Assembly (NCBI GenBank): GCA_030697665.1
Contig: JAUYPJ010000037.1
Location: 1-64,000, forward strand
From: Candidatus Omnitrophota bacterium
GTDB lineage: Bacteria; Omnitrophota; Gorgyraeia; Aquiviventales; Aquiviventaceae
Reading direction: 5' to 3'
Length of the DNA: 64,000 nt
Numbering within the stretch: position 1 is the first letter of the stretch; each line of letters starts with the position of its first letter. A program made the translations under genes and the position numbers. Below, piece after piece: positions 7,607 to 15,933 of the stretch. A model generated the notes under the pieces. The model searched no databases, was not told where the DNA came from, and saw nothing but the letters and a program-made list of their open reading frames with translations.

Positions 7607-9180
7607 CGCTGCAGCTCCTGGATGCGCCGGCGGGCGTGCAGCGCCATCCGCAAGCTCAAGGCCAGCGCCGCGAACAGACCGATGAGCATACAGCGGGTGG
7701 CCAGGACGTAGGGGCGGTTGGCGGGATCCACCCCGCTCATGCTGATGGTCGCCTTCGCGTTGTCATACAGCCAGAACCCCAAGATGAAGAGGAGGTAGGC
7801 GGGGGTGACGTAGCGCAGGACGAATTGAAAGAACCGGGGCAGCCGCAGCTCCGCCCCCCGATGGATTTCCCGCCAGCCGCGCTCCAGCCCGAACGCCCAG
7901 CAGAACACCAGGACTTCCAGCGTGCCGAAGAGCACCAGACAGAACGTGCCGCCCCAGAAGTCCATTTCGTCCATCGCGCCTCGCCCCAGCCACCAGATGG
8001 CGGGTTGGCTGAGGAGGAGGCTGATGAGCCCGAAGACCAGCACCGCTTTCGCGCGGGACCAGCCGTACACGTTCCGGAAGAACGCGATGACGGGCTGCGC
8101 CAGCGAGATGGAGGAGGTCAGCCCAGCGAGGAATAACAACAGGAACCAGATGCCGCCGAAACACTGGCTCCAGGGAATCTTGTTCAGCACGAGCGGCATG
8201 GTGACGAACCCCAGGTTGAACGCCCCGCCCTTGGCGATGGCGGCCATCTGGTCCGGCCCAAAGAACGCGAAGGCGACCGGGATGACGAGGCAGCCGCCCA
8301 GGATCACCTCGGCGAACTCATTCATGCCGACGGCGGTCAGCGACGAGAGGGTCACGTCATCGTCGCGGTTGAGGTAGCTGGCGTACGTCAGGATTGCGCC
8401 GATCCCGACGCTGAGGGTGAAGAAGATCTGCCCGGTCGCCGCGAGCCACACGCGGGAGCTCCGCAGCGCCGAGAGGTCCGGGTTCCAGAGGGAGCCCAGC
8501 CCGTTGAGGACGCTCCACTCCGGACGGGCGGGATCCGGGGCGCCGAGCCAGAAGATCCGCGCGACCAGGACGACGGCGAACAGGAACAGGAGGGGGAGGC
8601 AGACCTTGGAGACCAGCTCAACGCCCCACCGAATGCCGCCCGCCACAACGAGCAGGTTGAGCCCCAAGGTGACCAGGAAGAAAAAGCAGGCGCTGCCCAC
8701 GTTGGCCACGGAACCGCCTGGGGTCAACCCCTGAAACGCCCTCAGGAAGCCGCTCATCGACGCCTGATCGGTAAGCGACCCGTACGATCCGGCGAGCGAG
8801 AAATAGCTGAAGGCCAGCGTCCAGCTTTCGATGTAGGTGTAGTAGAGGAAGATCACCCAGGGGCCGAACACCCCCAGCAGCCCCACGTACCTGGCCCCGC
8901 GCCAGCGCCATATCGCCGCAAACGCCCCGGCGGCGGTGTTGTGTCCGTGCGCCCCGCCGTAGCGGCCGATCGTCCACTCGATGATGGAGAGCGGGATACC
9001 GAGGAGCAGCAACGCGAGGAGATACGGGATCATGAAGGCGCCCCCGCCGTGTTGCGCCGCCTGCACGGGGAAGCGGAGGAAGTTGCCCAATCCCACCGCG
9101 CTGCCCGCCACCGCCAGGATGATGCCGAGCTTTGACCCCCACCGCTCAGCCGTGTGCGGGCGCGTACGTCGTTCAGTCAT
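7603..9180 (-). CDS. Sodium-dependent transporter, neurotransmitter:sodium symporter (SNF) family
   Basis: Inner-membrane sodium-coupled symporter of the LeuT/MetP type, likely for an amino acid. The start ERWGSKLGIILAVAGSAVGLG with GNFLRFPVQAAQHGGGAFMI is the signature first helix of the family, whose unwound Gly-rich segment binds sodium and substrate. About twelve hydrophobic segments follow. The ATG at 9180 (MTERRTRPHTAERW, 525 residues) overlaps the truA stop by 8 bases; the frame is open to 9294 but that part lies inside truA. The substrate cannot be read from sequence. A 32-residue helix protein follows immediately. Confidence 0.92.
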   Translation of the reverse strand: MTERRTRPHTAERWGSKLGIILAVAGSAVGLGNFLRFPVQAAQHGGGAFMIPYLLALLLLGIPLSIIEWTIGRYGGAHGHNTAAGAFAAIWRWRGARYVGLLGVFGPWVIFLYYTYIESWTLAFSYFSLAGSYGSLTDQASMSGFLRAFQGLTPGGSVANVGSACFFFLVTLGLNLLVVAGGIRWGVELVSKVCLPLLFLFAVVLVARIFWLGAPDPARPEWSVLNGLGSLWNPDLSALRSSRVWLAATGQIFFTLSVGIGAILTYASYLNRDDDVTLSSLTAVGMNEFAEVILGGCLVIPVAFAFFGPDQMAAIAKGGAFNLGFVTMPLVLNKIPWSQCFGGIWFLLLFLAGLTSSISLAQPVIAFFRNVYGWSRAKAVLVFGLISLLLSQPAIWWLGRGAMDEMDFWGGTFCLVLFGTLEVLVFCWAFGLERGWREIHRGAELRLPRFFQFVLRYVTPAYLLFILGFWLYDNAKATISMSGVDPANRPYVLATRCMLIGLFAALALSLRMALHARRRIQELQR

Positions 9181-9961
9181 AGCGCACCTCGACGAGCGCG
9201 AGGCCGCGGGCCGGCGCGGTCGGCCCGGCGAGACGGCGCTGCCTGGTGGTGAGGAGACGGCGGATGGTGCCGGGAGGCCGGTGTCCTCTCCCAACGTCGA
9301 TGAGGGTTCCCACGATGCTGCGGACCATCGTGTGCAGGAAGCCGTTGCCGCTCAGCTCAACCCATACCTCCTGGCCCCTTCGTTTCAGGTCGGCTGCGGA
9401 AAGGGTGCGGGTGGTGGCTGTCGGGCGGCCCCCTGCGCGGGCAAACGCGCGGAAATCGTGCCGCCCGAGGAGCCTCGCGGCTTCCCGCCGCATGAGCGCG
9501 AGGTCCAGCGCGACGCGCACCTGATGCACGTAGGGGCGGATGAACGGCGGGACGACCGCTCCGGTGAAGAGCCGGTATCGGTACCGTTTGCCCGTGGCGC
9601 TGAAGCGGGCGTGGAACGTCGTATCCGCTTCTTCCAGATGCGTCACGGCGAGATCCGGAGGGAGCAGCTGATTCAGCGAGCGCAGGAGACGCCCGCACGG
9701 GATGCGGGCATGGGTGGTGACGTGGGCGACCTGGGCGAGGGCATGCACGCCGGCGTCGGTCCGTCCGCTGCCCACGACCCTCACCGGCTCTTGCACGATC
9801 CGACGGAGTACCCGTTCAAGTGTGCCCTGAATCGTCGGCTGCTGCTTTCTGCCTTCTGTTGTCTGCCTACCGCCTCCTGCCTTCCGCCTTCTGGCCTGTT
9901 GAACCTGCCACCCCGCATACCGCGTCCCATCGTAGGCGATGGTCAGCTTCAACTTCTGCAT
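9173..9961 (-). CDS. truA: tRNA pseudouridine(38-40) synthase TruA
   Basis: Isomerises uridines 38-40 in the anticodon arm of tRNAs. The catalytic aspartate is in SGRTDAGVHALAQVAHV; other family blocks are LTIAYDGTRYAGWQVQ and KRYRYRLFTG. Length 262. Odd: between GWQVQ and TIQGTLERVL, where the family normally has 3-5 residues, there is an insert of about 20 residues (QARRRKAGGGRQTTEGRKQQ) encoded by TGCCTTC-type heptamers at 9838-9900 on the plus strand. The insert is in frame and falls in a loop before the first long helix. The stop overlaps the NSS transporter start. Confidence 0.95.
   Translation of the reverse strand: MQKLKLTIAYDGTRYAGWQVQQARRRKAGGGRQTTEGRKQQPTIQGTLERVLRRIVQEPVRVVGSGRTDAGVHALAQVAHVTTHARIPCGRLLRSLNQLLPPDLAVTHLEEADTTFHARFSATGKRYRYRLFTGAVVPPFIRPYVHQVRVALDLALMRREAARLLGRHDFRAFARAGGRPTATTRTLSAADLKRRGQEVWVELSGNGFLHTMVRSIVGTLIDVGRGHRPPGTIRRLLTTRQRRLAGPTAPARGLALVEVRYD
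9838..9900. repeat. Translated TGCCTTC heptamer array inside truA
   Basis: Plus strand shows TGCTTTCTGCCTTCTGTTG, then CTGCCTACCGCCTCCTGCC and CTTCCGCCTTCTGGCC, a degenerate seven-base repeat. It is in frame and adds about 20 basic or polar residues to TruA. Confidence 0.85.
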
Positions 9962-10030
9962 GGCTAGCGTATAGCGTTCAGCGGGTAGCGTACAGTTCTC
10001 TCTAAACGCTGAACGCTCTACGCTGTACGC
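9962..10030. repeat. AGCGTAT/AACGCTG heptamers, asd/truA junction
   Basis: Units AGCGTAT-AGCGTTC-AGCGGGT-AGCGTAC (9965-9993), then complementary AACGCTGAACGCTCTACGC and TGTACGCTGA (10003-10033). The asd stop (10018-10020) lies inside the second arm. Confidence 0.88.
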
Positions 10031-11082
10031 TGAATGAGGAGCTCGGCGATCTGGACGGCATTCGTGGCGGCCCCCTTGCGCAGGTTATCCCCGCTCACCC
10101 ACAGGGCAAGACCATGCTTCACGGATTCGTCTCGTCGGATGCGTCCCACCAGGACGTCATCCCGGCCTGCGGCGGCGATGGGCAGCGGATAGGCGTGCCG
10201 GGCGACGTCATCCACGAGCCGGACCCCAGGCGCGCGCCGCAACAGCGCCCGCGCCCGCTCGACCGTCAACGGGCGCTCGGTCTCAATCCAGATCGCCTCG
10301 GAATGCGCGACGAATACCGGCACGCGCGCGCACGTCGCCGAGAGGGCCAGCGCCGGCTCTCCCAGGATCTTGCGCGTTTCCTGCGCCATCTTCATCTCTT
10401 CTTTGGTGTACCGGTTGCTCAGGAAGCGATCGATGTGCGGGATGACGTTGAACGCGATCTGCTGAGGGAGAGGTGTGAGGTGCGAGGTGCGAGGTGCGAG
10501 TATGGGTTTGACGGTACACTGTACACTGTTCACTGTACACTGGCGCAGCGCCTGCCGTGTTTCATCGTAGAGCTGCGCCATCGCCTTCGCCCCCGCCCCG
10601 GAAACCGACTGGTACGTCGCCACGATGATGCGCCGGATGCGCGCCGCGGCGTGGAGCGGAGCGAGCGCGACCAGCATGATGATCGTGGAGCAGTTGGGGT
10701 TGGCGATGAGCCCCTCGTGACGGGTCAGCGCCTGAGGGTTCACTTCCGGCACGACGAGCGGAACCCGCTCGGCCAGCCGGAACGCGCTGGAGTTATCGAC
10801 GACCACCGCACCCCGCCTGACTGCTTCCGGGGCGAACGCCAGGCTGCGGACGGCCCCCGCGCTGAAGAGCGCCACGTCGATGCCGTTGAAGCGGCGGCCG
10901 TTGAGCGGTTCGACCGTGTGCCACGAGCCGTTGAATGCGAGGCGACGGCCAGCGGAGCGAGCCGAAGCGAGCAACCGCAGCCCCTTGACGGGAAACCGCC
11001 GCTCCTCGAGGACCTTGAGCATCTCAGTCCCGACCGCGCCGGTCGCCCCAACGACCGCGACGTTGTATCTCTTCTTCGCCAT
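10018..11082 (-). CDS. asd: Aspartate-semialdehyde dehydrogenase
   Basis: Reduces aspartyl phosphate to the semialdehyde, feeding lysine/diaminopimelate, threonine and methionine. Motifs: VAVVGATGAVGTEMLKVLEER (NADP binding), the catalytic Cys131 in IANPNCSTIIM, and the catalytic His about residue 260 in CARVPVFVAHSEAIW. Odd: residues about 181-206 (QCTVNSVQCTVK and on to LAPRTSHLTPLP) are an insert encoded by two heptamer arrays, between RQAL and QQIAFNVIPHID, which are adjacent in the family apart from a short loop. The last residues are also encoded by an intergenic heptamer array. Order leuB-asd-truA is common in several phyla. Confidence 0.95.
   Translation of the reverse strand: MAKKRYNVAVVGATGAVGTEMLKVLEERRFPVKGLRLLASARSAGRRLAFNGSWHTVEPLNGRRFNGIDVALFSAGAVRSLAFAPEAVRRGAVVVDNSSAFRLAERVPLVVPEVNPQALTRHEGLIANPNCSTIIMLVALAPLHAAARIRRIIVATYQSVSGAGAKAMAQLYDETRQALRQCTVNSVQCTVKPILAPRTSHLTPLPQQIAFNVIPHIDRFLSNRYTKEEMKMAQETRKILGEPALALSATCARVPVFVAHSEAIWIETERPLTVERARALLRRAPGVRLVDDVARHAYPLPIAAAGRDDVLVGRIRRDESVKHGLALWVSGDNLRKGAATNAVQIAELLIQRTA
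10468..10545. repeat. Translated heptamer arrays inside asd
   Basis: GTGCGAG units (10476-10500) followed by TACACTG/TTCACTG units (10514-10542). Both have a seven-base period; together they give an in-frame insert of about 26 residues in Asd. Confidence 0.88.
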
Positions 11083-11091
11083 ATTTACATT

Positions 11092-11175
11092 AGTCCATAG
11101 TCGATAGTCCGTAGTCCATAGTTAAAGGAAAGTCACCGTCTGACTATGGACTATTGACCATGGACTATGGACTGG
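11092..11175. repeat. AGTCCAT heptamer fold-back, leuB/asd junction
   Basis: AGTCCAT-AGTCGAT-AGTCCGT-AGTCCAT on one side and GACTATGGACTATTGACC with ATGGACTATGGACT on the other. In the transcribed direction it begins AGTCCATAG, which supplies the last Ser-Pro and the TAG stop of leuB. Confidence 0.92.
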
Positions 11176-12280
11176 ATTTGTGCTGTTCCAAGAAACCGAC
11201 GACGAGATCGCCGACTTCGCTGGTGGAGTAGCCCATCTGCCCCGCGGCGAGGCTCTTGAGCTTCGTGGCGGTGACCTGCATGACCGCCTGCTCGACGGCG
11301 CGGGCGGCCTGAGTCTCCCCGAGCTGATCCAGCAGCATGCCGCCGGCGCAGATGGCGGCGAGGGGGTTGATCACGCCTTGTCCGGTGTACTTTGGGGCCG
11401 AGCCGCCGATCGGCTCAAACATCGACACCCCTTGCGGGTTCAGATTCGCCCCTGCGGCGATTCCCATGCCCCCCTGGATCATCGCCCCAAGGTCCGTGAT
11501 GATGTCGCCGAACATGTTGTCGGTGACGATGACGTCGAACCATTCCGGGTTTTTCACCATCCACATGCAACAGGCATCCACATGGGCGTAGTCCGTCGTG
11601 ACGTCGGGGAACTCCGAGGCCACCTCGTTGAAGACCCGCTGCCACAGCTCATGCGCGTACGTCAGGACGTTGGTCTTGCCGCAGAGCGTCAGTTTCCGAC
11701 GCCCCGCGCGCTTGCGCGTGAATTCAAAGGCGTAGCGCACGCATCGCTCAACGCCGCGGCGCGTGTTGACGGAGGTCTGCAGGGCGACCTCTTCCGCGCT
11801 CCCGCGCCGCAGGAAGCCTCCCACGCCGGCGTAGAGCCCCTCGGTGTTCTCCCGCACGACCACGAAGTCGATCTGCTCGGGGCCTTTGTCCTTGAGCGGG
11901 GTCCACACGCCTGGATAGAGCTTCACCGGGCGCAGGTTGATGTACTGATCCAGCTCCACGCGCAGCCTGAGCAGGATCCCCCGCTCCAGGACGCCGGGCT
12001 TCACGTCGGGATGTCCGATGGCGCCCAGGTAGATGGCGTCGACGTCGCGCAGCTCCTTGAGCACCGTATCGGGGAGCGTTTCCTGGGTCTTCAGGTATCG
12101 CGCTCCCCCGAGATCATAATCGCGCCACGCCAGGTGAAATCGCCCGCGCGATGCGACCGCCTCCATCACCTTCCGGCCCTCCCGGATGACTTCAGGGCCG
12201 GTCCCGTCGCCGGGGATGACGGCGATGCGGTAGGTGCGCGTGACCACCGGCGCGGCAGACGGCTTCGGGGCGTGGCCCAT
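11165..12280 (-). CDS. leuB: 3-isopropylmalate dehydrogenase-type beta-decarboxylating dehydrogenase
   Basis: NAD-dependent oxidative decarboxylation of a 3-hydroxy acid, most likely 3-isopropylmalate in leucine synthesis. Seen: RIAVIPGDGTGPEV, RLRVELDQYINLRPVKLYPG, VVRENTEGLYAG (the ENTEG form is shared with isocitrate and homoisocitrate dehydrogenases), metal-binding DNMFGDIITDLGAMIQGGMG and the adenine-binding EPIGGSAPKYTGQGVINPLA. Position next to asd supports an amino acid role; tartrate or homoisocitrate as substrate cannot be excluded. Start ATG 12280; an inner GTG near 12247 is possible. The last two residues and the TAG stop are formed by the AGTCCAT repeat. Confidence 0.85.
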   Translation of the reverse strand: MGHAPKPSAAPVVTRTYRIAVIPGDGTGPEVIREGRKVMEAVASRGRFHLAWRDYDLGGARYLKTQETLPDTVLKELRDVDAIYLGAIGHPDVKPGVLERGILLRLRVELDQYINLRPVKLYPGVWTPLKDKGPEQIDFVVVRENTEGLYAGVGGFLRRGSAEEVALQTSVNTRRGVERCVRYAFEFTRKRAGRRKLTLCGKTNVLTYAHELWQRVFNEVASEFPDVTTDYAHVDACCMWMVKNPEWFDVIVTDNMFGDIITDLGAMIQGGMGIAAGANLNPQGVSMFEPIGGSAPKYTGQGVINPLAAICAGGMLLDQLGETQAARAVEQAVMQVTATKLKSLAAGQMGYSTSEVGDLVVGFLEQHKSSP

Positions 12281-12345
12281 GGTGGACTATGGACTATGCC
12301 CGCCATACTGCGTGGCGGGTCCGCCATGCGTTGTGGCGGAGACTA
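12281..12345. repeat. GGCGGA palindromic units plus AGTCCAT heptamers at the thiG 3' end
   Basis: Plus strand: two GGACTAT units, then CCCGCCATACTGCGTGGCGGG and TCCGCCATGCGTTGTGGCGGA, each a small palindrome (the first quoted here without its context). All of it down to 12287 is translated as the ThiG tail; the TAG stop comes from the AGTCCATAG unit. Related DNA lies at 31655-31738 inside the uracil-DNA glycosylase gene. Confidence 0.85.
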
Positions 12346-13126
12346 TGGACGTTGTGACGAGTCCTTCGGAGGGGCTCGAGGCGCCGGCATACGCCTTTTT
12401 CGGGATCCGGCCGGCTTCATACGCCAGCCGTCCCGCCTCGACGGCCAGGCGCATGGCGCGCGCCATCTTCACCGGATCCTGCGCGCCGGCGATGGCGGTA
12501 TTCATCAGCACGCCGTCCGCCCCCAGCTCCATGGCGACCGATGCGTCGGATGCGGTGCCGACGCCCGCATCGACGATGACCGGGACCGACACCGCGTCAA
12601 GGAGCAGTCGGATGTTGAGCGGATTGAGGATCCCTTGCCCGGACCCGATGGGCGCCGCCAGCGGCATGACGCAGGCAGCACCCGCATCCTGCAGCTTTTT
12701 CGCCATGACCGGGTCGTCATTCGTGTAGGGCATGACCACGAAGCCTTCTTTGACGAGGACACGCGTCGCCTCCAACAGTTGCTCGGTATCCGGCAGCAGC
12801 GTCTTCGGATCGCCGATGACCTCGAGCTTGACGAGATGCGACAGCCCCGCCTCGCGGCCCAGCGCCGCGGTGCGAATCGCCTCCTGGGCGGTGTAGCAGC
12901 CCGCCGTGTTCGGCAGGAGGTTGATGCGGGAGCGGTCGAGGTGGTCCAGCAGCGACTCCTCCCGTGGCTGCGCCAGGTTGAGGCGGCGCACGGCCACCGT
13001 CACCAACGCCGCCCCCGAGGCCTCGATCGCCTCGCGCATGAGCGGCAGCGACGCATACTTGCCGGTCCCGACGATCAGGCGCGAGAAGAGCGTCAACGGG
13101 CCAATGATCAGCGGACGCTGGGTCAT
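12287..13126 (-). CDS. thiG: Thiazole synthase ThiG
   Basis: Builds the thiazole phosphate of thiamine from deoxyxylulose phosphate, dehydroglycine and ThiS thiocarboxylate. Family blocks: [59 protein letters not shown] with the Schiff-base lysine, and [21 protein letters not shown] prefer the ATG at 13126 (MTQRPLIIG), which has GGAG nine bases upstream; the ATG at 13141 touches the glgC stop. The carboxyl tail [18 protein letters not shown] is not part of the ThiG fold and is encoded by palindromic repeat DNA. No other thiamine gene is nearby. Confidence 0.93.
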   Translation of the reverse strand: MTQRPLIIGPLTLFSRLIVGTGKYASLPLMREAIEASGAALVTVAVRRLNLAQPREESLLDHLDRSRINLLPNTAGCYTAQEAIRTAALGREAGLSHLVKLEVIGDPKTLLPDTEQLLEATRVLVKEGFVVMPYTNDDPVMAKKLQDAGAACVMPLAAPIGSGQGILNPLNIRLLLDAVSVPVIVDAGVGTASDASVAMELGADGVLMNTAIAGAQDPVKMARAMRLAVEAGRLAYEAGRIPKKAYAGASSPSEGLVTTSIVSATTHGGPATQYGGHSP

Positions 13127-13141
13127 CTGAGGTGACTCCAT

Positions 13142-14392
13142 TTAGGTGCCCACCAGGGAGACGGGGGGGCGAGGGGCGTCAATGACCGTGCCCTTCCCCA
13201 CGACCACGACGCCGGATTCCGTCACGGAGAACCGCCGCTGGTCTTCCTCGGCGTGGTAGCCGATCTCCGTATACCGGGGGATCACGACGTCCTTGTCGAT
13301 GATGGCCCGACGGATCTTGGCGTAGCGCCCGACGTCGACACGCTCCATGAGGATCGACTCTTCGACTTGCGCGAAGCTGTTGATCCGCACGTCGGGGGAG
13401 AGCACGCTCCTCCTGACCTCTCCTCCGCTGATGATGCAGCCGTTCGAGATGAGCGAGTCGAGCACGGTGCCCACGCGCCCCGTCGCTTCATCCGCAAACA
13501 CCGTCTTCGCCGGGGGCCACTGCTCATGGTAGGTGCGGAGGGGCCAGTCCCGGTCGTAGAGGTTGAACAGCGGGGTGACCTGGACGAGATCCATGTTCGC
13601 CTCGTAGTAGGCGTCGAGCGTTCCGATGTCCCGCCAGTAGGTCGACTCCGGGTTGCGCTCATCGCTGAAGGTGTACGCCAGCACGCGGGCCGTCCGGGCC
13701 AGGGTGGGGATCACATCCCGGCCGAAATCATGGTGGCTGTCCTGGCGCTGCGCGTCCTCCATGAGGGCCTGCTCAAGCGCCAGCCGGTTGAAGAGGTAGA
13801 TGCCCATCGAGACGTAGCACCGCGTGGGATCTCCGGGGAGGGGTGTAGGCACCGCCGGCTTCTCCTCAAAGCCGACGATATGGGACCCCTCATCCACTTC
13901 GACGATCCCGAAGCCCTTGGCGCGCTCGCAGGCCATCTCGACGACGCCGACGGTCGCGACGGCGCGATGCCTCTGGTGAAACTCCAGCATCCGGGCGTAG
14001 TTCATCTTATAGATGTGGTCGCCCGCCAGCACCAGGATGTCATCCGGCTGCTCCCGCTCGATGGAGTAGATGTTCTGGTAGACGGCATCGGCCGTGCCGA
14101 GGTACCAAGTGTCCCCGGTCCGCTGCTGCGCCGGGATGACGTCGATGTACTCGCCCAGCTCGCTGTTGAAGATGTTCCACCCCATCTGGAGGTGCCGCTG
14201 GAGCGAAATCGATTTGTACTGGATCAGCACGTGGATCTTCCGGATGCCGGAGTTGATGCAGTTCGAGAGCGTGACATCGATGATCCGGTAGATGCCCCCG
14301 AAGGGCACCGCGGGTTTGGCCCGATCTTTCGTGAGCGGATGCAGCCGCTCCCCCTTGCCTCCCGCCATGACGAACGTCAACAGCCGGCGCAT
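13142..14392 (-). CDS. glgC: Glucose-1-phosphate adenylyltransferase
   Basis: Makes ADP-glucose for glycogen synthesis. Starts RRLLTFVMAGGKGERLHPLT with the nucleotidyltransferase GGxGxRL motif and KPAVPFGG; then YIDVIPAQQRTGDTWYLGTA with ADAVYQNIYSIE, LAGDHIYKMNYARML, GFEEKPAVP and YWRDIGTLDAYYEANMDL. A left-handed helix domain fills the carboxyl part. 416 residues. The ATG at 14392 lies 5 bases after the marC stop. The longer open frame upstream is an overlap with marC. A GlgC among amino acid and vitamin genes gives no pathway context here. Confidence 0.95.
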   Translation of the reverse strand: MRRLLTFVMAGGKGERLHPLTKDRAKPAVPFGGIYRIIDVTLSNCINSGIRKIHVLIQYKSISLQRHLQMGWNIFNSELGEYIDVIPAQQRTGDTWYLGTADAVYQNIYSIEREQPDDILVLAGDHIYKMNYARMLEFHQRHRAVATVGVVEMACERAKGFGIVEVDEGSHIVGFEEKPAVPTPLPGDPTRCYVSMGIYLFNRLALEQALMEDAQRQDSHHDFGRDVIPTLARTARVLAYTFSDERNPESTYWRDIGTLDAYYEANMDLVQVTPLFNLYDRDWPLRTYHEQWPPAKTVFADEATGRVGTVLDSLISNGCIISGGEVRRSVLSPDVRINSFAQVEESILMERVDVGRYAKIRRAIIDKDVVIPRYTEIGYHAEEDQRRFSVTESGVVVVGKGTVIDAPRPPVSLVGT

Positions 14393-14397
14393 GTCGC

Positions 14398-14991
14398 TCA
14401 CGGTGAAGGCGGCAGGGGACGCGCCAGCGTCAGCACCCCCTGTCGGATGAGCATGACCCCGAACGCCGTCAAGACGAGGTTCGCGATCTTCGAGATGACC
14501 TGGGAGCCTTCGCGGCCGAGGCGCGGCATGAGCCAGTCGGAGCCGCGCAGCATCGCCCACACCAGCACGAGGTTGACGAAGAGCGCCAGCAGCGTGATCG
14601 GCCAGCCGTGCTGATGGCGGACCAGCACGATCGTCGTCAGCACGGCCGGGCCGGTCAGGAGCGGCACCCCGAGGGGCACGACGCCGGGATTCGCCGAACG
14701 CGCCTGCCGGGGGCTGTCCGGCACCAGCAGCTCGCGCAGGCAGAGCACGATCAGGATCGCCCCGCCCGCGACCATCACATCCACGAGCTCAAGGCCCATC
14801 AGCCCGAAGATGAAGCGGCTCACGAGGAGGAAGGCCAGCGCCACGAAGAACGCCGTGAACACCGCTTCGGTGACGGCGAGCCGGCGTTCTGCGCCTCCCA
14901 GCCGGTGCACTAACGACCAGAACACGGGGAGCAGCCCGACCCCGTCAAACGCCACAAAGAGGGGGATGAACGCGTGCCAAAAGGTTTCCAT
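14398..14991 (-). CDS. MarC/UPF0056 family integral membrane protein
   Basis: About 197 residues with six predicted helices; begins METFWHAFIPLFVAFDGVGL, close to the usual MarC opening that reads LFVAIDPIGxLP, and contains GVPLLTGPAVLTTIVLV where the family has PLLAGPGAITT. The function of the family is unsettled; the old link to multiple antibiotic resistance was withdrawn, and some members are thought to be transporters. I chose the ATG at 14991 because it fits the family start and has a TATAAT box just upstream. Confidence 0.85.
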   Translation of the reverse strand: METFWHAFIPLFVAFDGVGLLPVFWSLVHRLGGAERRLAVTEAVFTAFFVALAFLLVSRFIFGLMGLELVDVMVAGGAILIVLCLRELLVPDSPRQARSANPGVVPLGVPLLTGPAVLTTIVLVRHQHGWPITLLALFVNLVLVWAMLRGSDWLMPRLGREGSQVISKIANLVLTAFGVMLIRQGVLTLARPLPPSP

Positions 14992-15000
14992 CGTCACGCT

Positions 15001-15031
15001 ATTATAGCCTGCGGCATCGTCCACCGTCCAA
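15001..15031 (-). promoter_or_regulatory. Promoter of marC with consensus -10 box
   Basis: Minus strand: TATAAT (15001-15006) with a weaker TTGGAC (15026-15031) at 19 bases. Only nine bases separate TATAAT from the marC ATG at 14991, again predicting a leaderless or nearly leaderless message. Confidence 0.55.
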
Positions 15032-15039
15032 CAGATCAC

Positions 15040-15127
15040 ACCACGGAACCACGGAAGCGCCACGGAAACACGGAAATGTCTCCTGAAAGATTTCTCCGTG
15101 TCTCCGTGGCATTCCGTGGCCTCTGTG
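15040..15127. repeat. CACGGAA / TTCCGTG fold-back repeat, oppF/marC junction
   Basis: CCACGGAACCACGGAAGCGC and on to CACGGAAACACGG, then CTCCGTGTCTCCGTGGC and CCGTGGCCTCTGTGTCA. The oppF TGA stop (15128-15130) is the first triplet of the repeat in the transcribed direction. Confidence 0.9.
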
Positions 15128-15928
15128 TCAAGGGGAGGCGTCGAGGTCGAGCGCAGCCGCGCGGATGAGGAGTTCCGTATAGGGGTGGCGAGGGTGGCGG
15201 ATCAGCTCTTCCGTGGGGGCCACGTCCAGCAGCCGGCCGTCCCGCATCACGGCGATGCGCTCGCACAGCCAGGCCACCGCCCGGAGGTCGTGGGAGATGA
15301 AGAGGAGCGCCATCCGGCGCTCCCGGCGGATGGCGCGCAGCAGCTCGAGGATGCGCACCCCGACGGACAGATCGAGCGAGGCGATCGGCTCATCGCAGAT
15401 GAGCGCTTCCGGCTCCAGGGCGAGCGCCCGGGCGATGCCGACTCGCTGGCGCTCTCCTCCGCTGAGCTCTCTCGGGAGCCGCCGGCTGTACGCCGCGGGC
15501 AGCCCGACCGTCTCCAGGAGCTCTTCGATCCTCTTGCGGCGCGCACCGCCGGAGGCCAGCCGATGGATGAGGAGCGGCTCGCTGAGGATCTCCTCCACCG
15601 TCATGCGGGGATTCAGGCTGTTGAGCGGGTCTTGGAAGATGCACTGAACCACCCGCTTGCTCGCCTTGAGGGCGCCGCCCCGGAGACGTCCCAGCGGCAC
15701 GCCGTGCACCCTGACCTCGCCGTCGCTTGGCGTCAGGAGCCCCATGAGGAGCTTCGCCAGCGTGGTTTTCCCGCAGCCCGATTCCCCCACGAGCCCCACC
15801 GCGTCGCCGGGCTCGAGGGCGCAGCTCACCTGATCGACGGCCCGGATGGCGCCGCTCCATCGCTGGAGGAGGCCGCGGCGTTTCGGGTAGAGCTTGCTCA
15901 CCGTGATCGCTTCAAGGACGGCCGCCAT
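15128..15928 (-). CDS. oppF: Oligopeptide ABC transporter ATP-binding protein (OppF type)
   Basis: One of two ATPases that power the peptide importer. Walker A GESGCGKTTLAKLLMGL, Q-loop QDPLNSLNPRMTVEEIL, signature LSGGERQRVGIARAL, Walker B ALICDEPIASLD and switch FISHDL are all present. 266 residues is shorter than classic OppF (about 330), mainly in the carboxyl oligopeptide-specific region, of which HPYTELLIRA remains. The ATG at 15928 overlaps the oppD stop, consistent with coupling. It ends the oppABCDF operon. Confidence 0.9.
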   Translation of the reverse strand: MAAVLEAITVSKLYPKRRGLLQRWSGAIRAVDQVSCALEPGDAVGLVGESGCGKTTLAKLLMGLLTPSDGEVRVHGVPLGRLRGGALKASKRVVQCIFQDPLNSLNPRMTVEEILSEPLLIHRLASGGARRKRIEELLETVGLPAAYSRRLPRELSGGERQRVGIARALALEPEALICDEPIASLDLSVGVRILELLRAIRRERRMALLFISHDLRAVAWLCERIAVMRDGRLLDVAPTEELIRHPRHPYTELLIRAAALDLDASP

Positions 15929-15933
15929 CGCCC

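Noticed and set aside
7603..9294. NSS transporter starting at 9294
   Set aside because: The added residues lie inside truA and are Pro/Ser/Arg-rich shadow sequence; the ATG at 9180 fits the family.
12287..13126. A TPP riboswitch controlling thiG
   Set aside because: thiG follows glgC directly with no leader of sufficient length, and no thi-box sequence was seen.
11180..13135. A 651-codon open frame on the plus strand across leuB and thiG
   Set aside because: It is antisense to two certain genes; GC-rich DNA leaves the opposite strand free of stops. No recognisable protein motif.
13142..14560. A longer GlgC starting at 14560
   Set aside because: The extra 56 residues overlap marC and do not resemble GlgC; the ATG at 14392 matches the family start.
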